NCBI GenBank assembly: GCA_051879015.1
Contig: JBJELF010000064.1
Span: forward strand, 1 to 16,417
DNA: 16,417 nt
From: JBJELF01 sp051879015
GTDB lineage: Bacteria > Bacillota > Clostridia > Lachnospirales > Lachnospiraceae
Direction: 5' to 3'
Positions 1-6,501 of the stretch are shown in pieces. The notes under the pieces were generated by a model. The model was not told the origin of the DNA. It was given only the letters and a program-made list of their open reading frames with translations, and did no database searches. A program made the translations under genes and the position numbers. Numbering within the stretch: position 1 is the stretch's first letter; the number at the start of each line of letters is the position of its first letter.

Positions 1-44
1 TTATATAAATGAATATGCCTCGCAAGCAAATCATCATCGGATAT

Positions 45-551
45 TTAGATTTCTTCCCTGCTGCGTGCATCCATTTTTGCCTGCTTCTTTTTTTCACGCA
101 GCCTCACAAAGAACTGAGACAGCATCCAGGAGCATTCTTCCTGCAGTACGCCCCGCACCATCTCTACCTGATGATTAAACTGCTCTACTTGAAGCAAATT
201 CATAATCGAGCCACAGCAGCCTGCCTTTGGATTCATGCTGCCTACCACGACCTTGCTCATACGAGATTGGACAATGGCTCCTGCACACATCTGACATGGC
301 TCCAAGGTCACGTACATGATACACCCCTCCAACCGCCAATCTCCCAGTTTTTTTGAAGCCTTTTTGATTGCCATCAGTTCAGCATGAGCCAGCGTATTTT
401 TGTCTGTATTTCGGCGATTATATCCTCTCCCTACAATCTTCCCCTGATATACAATCACACATCCAATGGGAACCTCATCCAACGCCTCTGCCTTTTTTGC
501 CTGACGAATGGCCTCTTTCATATATTTTTCATCTTCTGTCATTTTTATCAT
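45..551 (-). CDS. tadA: tRNA-specific adenosine deaminase TadA
   Basis: Deaminates adenosine 34 to inosine in the anticodon of tRNA-Arg(ACG) in the cytoplasm, which allows one tRNA to read several codons. With the chosen start the protein has 168 residues, normal for the family. Zinc ligands and the catalytic glutamate are visible as HAE at residues 56-58 and PCQMC at 85-89. The C-terminus is basic. The start at 551 is preferred over an upstream in-frame ATG at 587 because AGGAGG (558-563) lies 6 nt before it and the family homology begins there. The stop codon of the upstream gene (563-565) overlaps this ribosome binding site by one base, so translation is probably coupled. Family assignment is firm; the exact tRNA substrate is from family knowledge. 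Confidence 0.96.
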   Translation of the reverse strand: MIKMTEDEKYMKEAIRQAKKAEALDEVPIGCVIVYQGKIVGRGYNRRNTDKNTLAHAELMAIKKASKKLGDWRLEGCIMYVTLEPCQMCAGAIVQSRMSKVVVGSMNPKAGCCGSIMNLLQVEQFNHQVEMVRGVLQEECSWMLSQFFVRLREKKKQAKMDARSREEI

Positions 552-562
552 AATAAACCTCC

Positions 563-1768
563 TCACACAGTTACCTGAACACACCAAAATCCCTTCTGTC
601 CCTGCAGTACTCGTCTCTGACTCACAGGCATAAACTCTCCAAATCCAAACATATCTGCCATAAATCTCTCTCGATTTCCATAAATTCCCGGAACACCCAG
701 TAAATATCGTTCCTTGCCGTCCTGCTCTATTTTCATCAAAATTAGATAGCGATGAACATAATATCCGTGAAGCATAAAACTATTATTTCCCAAAATCCAA
801 TTTTCCTTTGGCAATCTTCCCAAATCTCCAGGCTTTACCTTCAGACAATCTAACTCTCGATTCCAGGCAAAAGGTTTCATTTTGGGATAATATCCGCACA
901 ATTTATCCCAACTATTCTCTTTACCAAAAAAATGCTCTAGATTTTGTTCCAATTCTTTCTCTCTCTGTTCTTCTATAGAATCTATGTTGTTTCGATTATC
1001 TCCTTGAACTGCCAATTTCTCCCCCTGCTTTGCTTCCAAAGAATTTTCTTCTCTTTGCTCTGTTTCTGCTATATTATCGAAAGTGGGAGATATCTCTATT
1101 TGAGTCTCAAATTCTGCTGCATTTTTCACATTGTCTGCTGACTCTATGAATTCTGTCGTTTCAGAGTTTATTTTTGTCTTGTTCTCTAATACTTCTTCCA
1201 TTCCAAACTTAACTGCTGGTATTTCGGACAACATTTCCTCTGATTTTTCATCTGTTGGAATTTCCTCTATACTCCCTGCAGATTGAATTCCTTCATTTTC
1301 CTCACAGTCTTTTTCCTCTTGCTCCATGACGGTATCTTCTATCTCTTCTTCCACCTCAGCAATATGTATCTTCTCGTTCTCAGGTGAAAACATACCAATC
1401 GAAAAAGGCAAATCATCCCACAAGGTCACACATAAGTTTCCGCTTCGTTCTGACCAAATCAGCAGCCCTGACAATTCTTCAAAGGTACAGCTGCTGCCCT
1501 CGATAGTATCATTTAAGCTGCTCCAAAAGAAGTTTCCATTTCCTCCTGATATTGTCATTCTCCCAAGCAAAATTCCATAGCAAAAATGATTTTTTCGATA
1601 AAAGGCCCACACGGTTGCCAGACCATCCATTAACGGCTGACGCCGTACCATTGCTTCCAGACGATGATATTCCCCTCGAACCTCCGCCTTGACAAAACCA
1701 GTATTCCTACCTTTGTTATCTCCCTCATACAAATACATATATGAAATAAAACGACGATACTCAGCCAT
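563..1768 (-). CDS. DUF6128-like protein of unknown function with acidic linker
   Basis: A 401-residue protein with no function I can name. Residues 1-130 form an N-terminal domain. Residues about 131-280 are a glutamate-rich, low-complexity stretch that is probably disordered. Residues about 281-401 form a conserved-looking C-terminal domain with WILGNNSFMLHGYY near 324-337 and LLGVPGIYGNRERFMADMFGFGEF near 356-379. From memory this last block resembles the DUF6128 family of Lachnospiraceae, which I could not check. No signal peptide or membrane segment is evident. The start at 1768 has GGGAGG-like bases at 1774-1779 about 5 nt upstream; an extension to 1807 has no such site. It overlaps the ribosome binding site of tadA at its 3' end, and the two are very likely cotranscribed. 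Confidence 0.75.
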   Translation of the reverse strand: MAEYRRFISYMYLYEGDNKGRNTGFVKAEVRGEYHRLEAMVRRQPLMDGLATVWAFYRKNHFCYGILLGRMTISGGNGNFFWSSLNDTIEGSSCTFEELSGLLIWSERSGNLCVTLWDDLPFSIGMFSPENEKIHIAEVEEEIEDTVMEQEEKDCEENEGIQSAGSIEEIPTDEKSEEMLSEIPAVKFGMEEVLENKTKINSETTEFIESADNVKNAAEFETQIEISPTFDNIAETEQREENSLEAKQGEKLAVQGDNRNNIDSIEEQREKELEQNLEHFFGKENSWDKLCGYYPKMKPFAWNRELDCLKVKPGDLGRLPKENWILGNNSFMLHGYYVHRYLILMKIEQDGKERYLLGVPGIYGNRERFMADMFGFGEFMPVSQRRVLQGQKGFWCVQVTV

Positions 1769-1824
1769 ACATACCCTCCACATACCTTCCACATAATAAA
1801 CCCACACTTTTATAGCAAACGGAC

Positions 1825-1923
1825 ATACCTCGCAAGCGAGGCATCACCAGACATGAAAGTTGATTGCTTGATGCTGTGCACTTCTGCAATCACTGCCTGT
1901 ATTCACAATCCGCCCTATCGGGC
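1825..1923 (-). repeat. Structured intergenic element, diverged copy C
   Basis: Spacer element between the O-antigen-ligase-like gene and the DUF6128-like gene. In transcript order it has a GCCC-GATA-GGGC hairpin (1912-1923) that includes a TAGGGCGGATT box (1907-1917). Next is a stem TGATTGC/GCAATCA (1886-1892 with 1861-1867) around an 18-nt loop, the same loop length as copies A and B. Last is an 8-bp hairpin at 1825-1844, capped by CUUG in the RNA and containing one G-U pair that exists only in the minus-strand RNA. The outer stem base differs from copy A (T-A instead of G-C) yet still pairs. Homology to A and B is clear for the central stem and weaker for the flanks. Confidence 0.65.
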
Positions 1924-2031
1924 TACTTGCTCATAGTACAATATATGTGTGATAAGAGAGGTTTCATTCAATTTTTTCTAAAGCAATCCATGGTATTGAC
2001 TCCACTATCACAATAGGTGCAGTGAATCGCT

Positions 2032-3552
2032 CTATATTTTTCTCTCACGAATTGCTCCTGCTGCCACAATGCCTGCTGCTAAAAAAAGATAAGGAGTAGT
2101 CAATGGCTGTGCTACGCTGACTAAGCTATTCGCTCCATACATCACCAACATCAATCCTGCTCCTTTGACAACCGAAGACTTTGACTTAATGCTGCGAACC
2201 ACAGTACTCATAAAAAAGATTAGATAACAAACCAATCCTGCCATTCCCACCGTCAGCAGATATTGAAGCAGTTCGTTATGTACATTATCAAAGTCCGTAT
2301 TGATTACAAACAGCGATGCAGTGCTGGCAGGTCCAAATCCAAAAATTTTCTCCAAAATTGTGCCATTGTGAAAAATTTTTATTGCCTCTATCCATACTCT
2401 GCCTCGATCTGTCCCCCATGTCTCACTAAAATGAAAGAACTTGTAAAAGGGAATACTCTCCCCATGAATAAGAGGAAGATTACAAAGCAGTACCATTGTG
2501 ACCATAGTAACAATCACAATAGTCACCATAATCGCATAAAAACAACCTGTCACTTTTCTCAAATGCTTGTCAGAAATTTTACTTGCTCTGCCCCAAATGA
2601 ATAACAACAAGCTGACCGTCGGTGTTACAAACAGCAATCCCCAATATTCTAAAAAGTTTTTATAGATGCCCTTCATTGTCATAAATTCTGCATTTCCAAA
2701 CCTAGTCCACAGAGCAACCGTCAAAAATCCACATCCAAAGCAGGCTAATGTCTCAAAATAACAAATCCAACATTCTTTTCGAGGCATCTTTCGGAAAAAA
2801 AGTGGCAGCAAACCAAAACCCACGCTCAACCCCAACAAGGCACCATCACTTTTTCCTACAAAAATACCAGCACCACATACGAAAATCACACAACCCCATA
2901 TATACTTTGCATGAGCCTTGGCAGAAAATAACCCCGCGCAGCTCACTGCCAGGACTAACAGCACATACTCCGAAAAGAAATTCATCTGACCGATAGTGGA
3001 CAGATAATCACTCTTGTATGCAGCAGCAATACCATCAAGAATACCAAATGGATCAACTCCCCCATGATTAAGTATCCCTAAACCAATCACTATCGTGCCG
3101 GCCAATGCCATTGCCACCAGAAATAGCTTGCTCTCCAGATAGAATCGTTTCATAACTAAATAAATGACAATCGCAATTAAATAAAATAAGCAGCCCATAT
3201 AGCGACACTGTGCGCCCCAAAAACTACCTATCCAATCACCTGAAAGCACTGTTGAAATCACACATACAATAAAGAATAATTTTAATGCCGTGCTTCCAAC
3301 GAAACCATTTATGTAATCTTTTTTTAAAGGATGCCATAGACTCAAGGCAATTAGTATCATACTTAAAACCACGGCGGAAGCTACCCAAAATTGAAATCGC
3401 GTTACCGTCACATTAAACAACTTATCATCCATGACAAAAGGAAATATACATGCCATCACAAGCAAATATACATTGACTGCCATAGGTCTCAAATCATAGG
3501 GAATCCACGCCCTCACATTTTTCTTTTTTCTCTTATTTTCCCGTTTTTCCAT
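2032..3552 (-). CDS. O-antigen ligase (WaaL/Wzy-like) family membrane protein
   Basis: A polytopic membrane protein of about 506 residues with a basic cytoplasmic N-terminus (MEKRENKRKKK) and about a dozen hydrophobic segments. The stretch GRVWIEAIKIF, a loop of moderate length, then DNVHNELLQYLLTVGMAGL is the hallmark region of the O-antigen ligase/polymerase superfamily. In Gram-positives such proteins polymerise or attach surface glycans; the substrate cannot be read from the sequence. It follows rsmA and precedes the DUF6128-like gene, with no glycosyltransferases beside it. Start choice is uncertain. The ATG at 3552 has GGAG 6 nt upstream, while the ATG at 3564 lies 2 nt after a GC-rich hairpin that would bury its ribosome binding site. 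Function is inferred from family architecture only. Confidence 0.82.
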   Translation of the reverse strand: MEKRENKRKKKNVRAWIPYDLRPMAVNVYLLVMACIFPFVMDDKLFNVTVTRFQFWVASAVVLSMILIALSLWHPLKKDYINGFVGSTALKLFFIVCVISTVLSGDWIGSFWGAQCRYMGCLFYLIAIVIYLVMKRFYLESKLFLVAMALAGTIVIGLGILNHGGVDPFGILDGIAAAYKSDYLSTIGQMNFFSEYVLLVLAVSCAGLFSAKAHAKYIWGCVIFVCGAGIFVGKSDGALLGLSVGFGLLPLFFRKMPRKECWICYFETLACFGCGFLTVALWTRFGNAEFMTMKGIYKNFLEYWGLLFVTPTVSLLLFIWGRASKISDKHLRKVTGCFYAIMVTIVIVTMVTMVLLCNLPLIHGESIPFYKFFHFSETWGTDRGRVWIEAIKIFHNGTILEKIFGFGPASTASLFVINTDFDNVHNELLQYLLTVGMAGLVCYLIFFMSTVVRSIKSKSSVVKGAGLMLVMYGANSLVSVAQPLTTPYLFLAAGIVAAGAIRERKI

Positions 3553-3566
3553 CTCAGTCTCCATTC

Positions 3567-3586
3567 TGCCGCCTTTATCGGCGGCA
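3567..3586 (-). promoter_or_regulatory. GC-rich hairpin just before the O-antigen-ligase-like start
   Basis: Seven perfect base pairs (TGCCGCC with GGCGGCA) around a 6-nt loop, ending 2 nt before the ATG at 3564. The only ribosome-binding-like sequence for that ATG (AGGCGG) lies inside the 3' arm. The hairpin could therefore lower initiation there, or favour the ATG at 3552. Pairing is seen; a regulatory role is inference. Confidence 0.45.
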
Positions 3587-3673
3587 CAAATAATTATGAA
3601 AACTTGCAGCTTGATTGCTTCACATTAAAATCTGACTGTTCACGACAGTAAATCATCTTCTTTACTCACACAG

Positions 3674-4540
3674 TCACTGCAATTCTACCAGCTGATCCGC
3701 CAAAGCTGCAAACTGTGCCAACGTCAAAGTTTCACCTCGGACATTCGCAGCTAATCCTGCTCTCTCCATGGCCATTGTAATCTCTTCTTTGCTGTAAGAT
3801 AACTCTGATCCATTACTTAAACCATTTAACAATGTCTTTCTTCGCTGATTAAAAGAAGCACGAATCAAAGCAAACATTAATTGTTCATCTTTTACCGTTA
3901 CAGGTGGCTCCGAATAACGAGTCAAACGAATTACTGCACTGCCCACATTTGGTCTAGGCATAAAACAATTTGGCGGAACATTTGCTACAATATATGGTTT
4001 TGCATAGTACTGCACAGCCAGAGAAAGGGCACCGTAATCCTTACTGCCTGGTCCAGTCTGCATACGGTCTGCCACTTCTTTCTGCACCATCACGGTAATA
4101 TTCTCAATAGGTACATGACTCTCAAACAAGGTCATAATAATAGGGGTGGTAATATAATAAGGCAAATTCGCCACCACCTTAATCGGTCTTCCCTCATTGT
4201 ACTGCTCCGCCAAGGCTTTAATATCCACTTTCAATATGTCATTATGAATAATCGTCACATTATGATAGGCAGACAACGTATCCTCTAGGATTGGAATCAA
4301 TTTGTCATCAATCTCCACTGCCACCACCGCCTTGGCCGCCTCCGCCAAATATTGAGTCATAGTACCTATACCCGGTCCAATTTCCAAAACCACATCCTCT
4401 TTTGTCACTCCCGCAGCCGCCACAATTTTGTCAAGCACATGAGTGTCAATTAAAAAATTCTGACCAAATCTCTTTGCAAAAGTAAAATTATATTTTTGAA
4501 GTACCGCTATGGTATTCTTCGGATTTCCTAATTCTGCCAT
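3674..4540 (-). CDS. rsmA: 16S rRNA (adenine1518/1519-N6,N6)-dimethyltransferase RsmA (KsgA)
   Basis: Dimethylates two adjacent adenosines in the 3' terminal hairpin of 16S rRNA during small-subunit maturation, using S-adenosylmethionine. The 288-residue length is typical. Visible motifs are FGQNFL near residue 25, the SAM-binding EIGPGIG at 53-59, acidic residue D78/D79 after the next strand, NLPYYI at 125-130 (catalytic motif IV) and NCFMPRPNVGSAVI at 191-204. The start at 4540 has GGGAGA about 6 nt upstream and matches the usual N-terminus. The longer open frame to 4636 is only translation of intergenic repeat copy A. It lies directly downstream of tatD, as tatD and ksgA are near neighbours in Bacillus. 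Loss of RsmA in other bacteria gives kasugamycin resistance. Confidence 0.96.
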   Translation of the reverse strand: MAELGNPKNTIAVLQKYNFTFAKRFGQNFLIDTHVLDKIVAAAGVTKEDVVLEIGPGIGTMTQYLAEAAKAVVAVEIDDKLIPILEDTLSAYHNVTIIHNDILKVDIKALAEQYNEGRPIKVVANLPYYITTPIIMTLFESHVPIENITVMVQKEVADRMQTGPGSKDYGALSLAVQYYAKPYIVANVPPNCFMPRPNVGSAVIRLTRYSEPPVTVKDEQLMFALIRASFNQRRKTLLNGLSNGSELSYSKEEITMAMERAGLAANVRGETLTLAQFAALADQLVELQ

Positions 4541-4568
4541 TTTCTTCTCCCTAATCATATTTATCATG

Positions 4569-4640
4569 ATGTTGAGGTCAAAGGTATTTTGACCTCTTGA
4601 TATCGATGGATTGCTTCGCGCTTTGTGCTCCCGCAATCCA
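4569..4640 (-). repeat. Structured intergenic element, copy A
   Basis: Lies between tatD and rsmA. In transcript order there is an 8-bp stem TGGATTGC/GCAATCCA (4633-4640 with 4607-4614) around an 18-nt loop. A perfect 9-bp stem GAGGTCAAA/TTTGACCTC (4588-4596 with 4574-4582) with a 5-nt loop follows. The element ends 29 nt before the rsmA start codon, almost the same distance as copy B from tatD. It aligns with copy B over its whole length with one single-base gap in a loop. No U-run follows either stem, so it does not look like an intrinsic terminator. Confidence 0.85.
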
Positions 4641-4666
4641 CAAACCTTCTCTAGAACTACTCGTAT

Positions 4667-5434
4667 TCACACTAATTGATACAACCGTCTTGCATTCTCT
4701 TCTGTCACTGCAATAACTTCCTCTGGCGAAATATGTTTTATCTGTGCAATCGCCTCCGCCACATAAGGCAGATACAGCGAGCTATTTCGCTTTCCTCGAT
4801 ATGGCACTGGAGTCAGATAAGGGCAGTCTGTTTCCAAAACCAAACCCGCCAAATCAATCTCTTCCACCACTTCTTTCAGTTTTTTTGAATTCTTAAAAGT
4901 AATGACACCGCCAATTCCCAGATAATATCCCATCTTATAATACTCTCGAGCCATCTCCACACTACCAGAAAAACAATGAACAACTCCTGTTGTGCCTTTT
5001 GCATGGCCACTCTTCATTACCTCCATCGTATCTGCCGCTGCATCTCTACTATGAATAATGACAGGTTTTCCTAGCTCACGCGCCAAATCCAATTGTCTCT
5101 CAAACCAGTATCGCTGTATCTCGTGTTCTGTTGTGTCCCAATAATAATCCAATCCAATTTCTCCTACCGCTACAATTTTTGGAAGCTGTACGTATTCTCT
5201 CAGCTGTGCAAAGGATTGTTCATTTAATTCCCGAACGTAGACTGGATGAACACCCATAGCACCGTAGACAAAAGGATATTGCTCTGTCAATTTCTTTATT
5301 TTCTCCCATGAACCCAAAGAAGCTGCAACATCTACAACACATCCGATGCCAAAGCGCTTCACCTGGTTCAAAAGTTCATCTCTGTCTTCATCAAATTTTT
5401 CATCATCATAGTGAGTATGTGTATCAAAAATCAT
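4667..5434 (-). CDS. tatD: TatD family metal-dependent hydrolase/DNase
   Basis: A 255-residue TIM-barrel hydrolase of the TatD/YcfH/YabD group, which shows metal-dependent DNase activity in characterised members. Metal ligands expected for the family are present: H6 and H8 in DTHTH, E92 in GEIGLDYYW, H128 in IIHSRDA, H153 in VHCFSGS and D203 in ETDCPYLTP. Full family length and complete motifs indicate an intact enzyme. The start at 5434 is preceded by AGGAAAGG. It sits between intergenic elements B (upstream) and A (downstream) and is presumably cotranscribed with the GNAT gene and rsmA. The orthologous yabD is also close to ksgA in Bacillus subtilis. The exact physiological substrate is not settled by the sequence. 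Confidence 0.94.
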   Translation of the reverse strand: MIFDTHTHYDDEKFDEDRDELLNQVKRFGIGCVVDVAASLGSWEKIKKLTEQYPFVYGAMGVHPVYVRELNEQSFAQLREYVQLPKIVAVGEIGLDYYWDTTEHEIQRYWFERQLDLARELGKPVIIHSRDAAADTMEVMKSGHAKGTTGVVHCFSGSVEMAREYYKMGYYLGIGGVITFKNSKKLKEVVEEIDLAGLVLETDCPYLTPVPYRGKRNSSLYLPYVAEAIAQIKHISPEEVIAVTEENARRLYQLV

Positions 5435-5464
5435 TTCTTTTCCTTTCCTAAATCAGTCATAATA

Positions 5465-5537
5465 ATGTTGAAGGCAAAGAGTATTTTGCCCCCTTGATAC
5501 CTATAGATTGCTTTACACTTTGTGCTCCCGCAATCCA
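5465..5537 (-). repeat. Structured intergenic element, copy B, overlapping the end of the GNAT gene
   Basis: Homologue of copy A upstream of tatD. The first stem is 8 bp (5530-5537 with 5504-5511, 18-nt loop). The second is 9 bp (5485-5493 with 5470-5478, 6-nt loop). Relative to A, one pair of the first stem and two of the second are A/C mismatches on the plus strand but G-U wobbles in the minus-strand RNA, so full pairing is retained only in the transcript. An upstream TAGGGCGGATT box at 5549-5559 is shared with copy C. The stop codon of the GNAT gene (5513-5515) lies inside the first loop. Confidence 0.85.
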
Positions 5538-6103
5538 AAAACATTTGAAATCCGCCCTACTGCTGCTTTCTCATATTTTTCTTTTGTCAGCCTCATTAAA
5601 TAAGCATCAAAGACCTCATCTTTATAAGTGTACTCTTCCACAAGCACTTCTTCAACTTCAAAACCAAATTTCTCATACACATGCCGCGCTCTCGAATTGA
5701 TTGTAAGAACCTCTAACTCAATATCCAAAACTCCCAGAGTATGAAAAGCAAAGTCAAACAACAGCTTCATTGCCTTTTGTCCAATTCCCTGATTACAGTA
5801 CTGCGCATGAAATAAAGCAATACGAAATCCCGCATGATGGTCCTCTGTAATTTCATTTAAAACAATCTCACCAACCCATTTATCCCCATATTCAATTAAA
5901 AAATCATATCTCGATGGATCATTTTCAATGCGTTTTAAATAATCATGAACCTGTTCTCTCGTAAACTGCTGATTTGTCGCTGTAAAACGAGAAACCTCTT
6001 CATCCTCATTGACAAAAAAGGCTTCATAATACGGTCCAATATCCTCGCTTTTTAATAATCGTAATATCATCTCATCTTCTCTTAAAACAGGATTTAATTT
6101 CAT
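5513..6103 (-). CDS. GNAT family N-acetyltransferase (RimJ/RimL-like)
   Basis: A 196-residue acetyl-CoA-dependent acetyltransferase. Residues 12-22 (MILRLLKSEDI) match the usual first strand of RimJ/RimL-type enzymes. The acetyl-CoA pyrophosphate-binding loop is YCNQGIGQKA at about 102-111, and the C-terminal NSRARHVYEKFGFEVEE at 136-152 is the standard final motif. The substrate may be a protein N-terminus, an antibiotic or a small amine; the sequence does not say. GGAGG lies 5 nt before the start at 6103; the ATG at 6115 overlaps that site and is rejected. The last roughly 14 residues are encoded by intergenic element B and are probably not part of the fold. It follows the tRNA-Lys terminator, so it needs its own promoter, which I could not identify with confidence. 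Confidence 0.88.
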   Translation of the reverse strand: MKLNPVLREDEMILRLLKSEDIGPYYEAFFVNEDEEVSRFTATNQQFTREQVHDYLKRIENDPSRYDFLIEYGDKWVGEIVLNEITEDHHAGFRIALFHAQYCNQGIGQKAMKLLFDFAFHTLGVLDIELEVLTINSRARHVYEKFGFEVEEVLVEEYTYKDEVFDAYLMRLTKEKYEKAAVGRISNVFGLREHKV

Positions 6104-6161
6104 TTTTACCTCCATATCAGAGTATTCTTTTTGTATGCCTTATACATATAATCACGTACAT

Positions 6162-6196
6162 AAAAAAATCAGCTTGAACTAACTTCAAGCTGATTT
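6162..6196 (-). terminator. Intrinsic terminator of tRNA-Lys
   Basis: Perfect 13-bp stem (6184-6196 with 6166-6178) around a 5-nt loop. It is followed in the minus-strand RNA by an unbroken run of U that begins in the stem end, and sits 6 nt past the tRNA 3' end. Confidence 0.92.
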
Positions 6197-6201
6197 GTAA
6201 G

Positions 6202-6274
6202 TGCGCCTCCAGGGGCTCGAACCCTGGACACCCTGATTAAGAGTCAGGTGCTCTACCAACTGAGCTAGAGGCGC
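6202..6274 (-). tRNA. tRNA-Lys (anticodon CUU)
   Basis: Reads as a 73-nt cloverleaf on the minus strand. The 7-bp acceptor is GCGCCTC/GAGGCGC with discriminator A. The D-arm is TAGCTCAGTTGGTAGAGCA, the anticodon stem CCTGA/TCAGG carries the loop CTCTTAA, and the T-loop is TTCGAGC. The 3' CCA is not encoded. It is a single-gene unit with its own promoter and terminator. Confidence 0.97.
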
Positions 6275-6306
6275 ATATCTGTTTGTGTTTCCTGAACACA
6301 AGTGAT

Positions 6307-6335
6307 ACTATACACGATGTCAGCCAAATTGTCAA
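6307..6335 (-). promoter_or_regulatory. Sigma-A type promoter of tRNA-Lys
   Basis: Perfect -35 TTGACA (6330-6335) and -10 TATAGT (6307-6312) separated by 17 bp. The transcript would start near 6300, about 26 nt before the tRNA. A short inverted repeat TGTGTT/AACACA (6284-6300) lies in this leader. Confidence 0.88.
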
Positions 6336-6379
6336 GCATTTTTTTTACTTTTTTATAATTTTTATTTTGATGATACCAG

Positions 6380-6433
6380 GCTCCCAAAGTCATACATTTT
6401 CATGCAAGCATGAAAATGTATGACTTTGGGAGC
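6380..6433. repeat. Perfect 26-bp inverted repeat with 2-base centre
   Basis: Arms 6380-6405 and 6408-6433 are exact reverse complements separated by AA. In minus-strand RNA the tip reads G-CUUG-C, a known unusually stable tetraloop arrangement. It lies 69 nt past the kdgK stop codon and upstream of the tRNA-Lys promoter. Neither strand has a U-run next to it, so it is not a standard terminator. Taken with 6434-6501, where I see nothing else, it accounts for most of the spacer. Confidence 0.9.
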
Positions 6434-6501
6434 TGCTAAAGTTTCCGCCTATGACAAACGAAAGGATTCATTTATAAATCAGTGAGTAATTGACAGATAA
6501 T

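Noticed and set aside
4541..4636. N-terminal extension of RsmA to 4636
   Set aside because: The extra residues are translation of intergenic element A, while a good ribosome binding site and the usual N-terminus support 4540.
6380..6433. Calling the 26-bp inverted repeat an intrinsic terminator of kdgK
   Set aside because: No U-run follows on either strand, and the minus-strand downstream sequence is A-rich.
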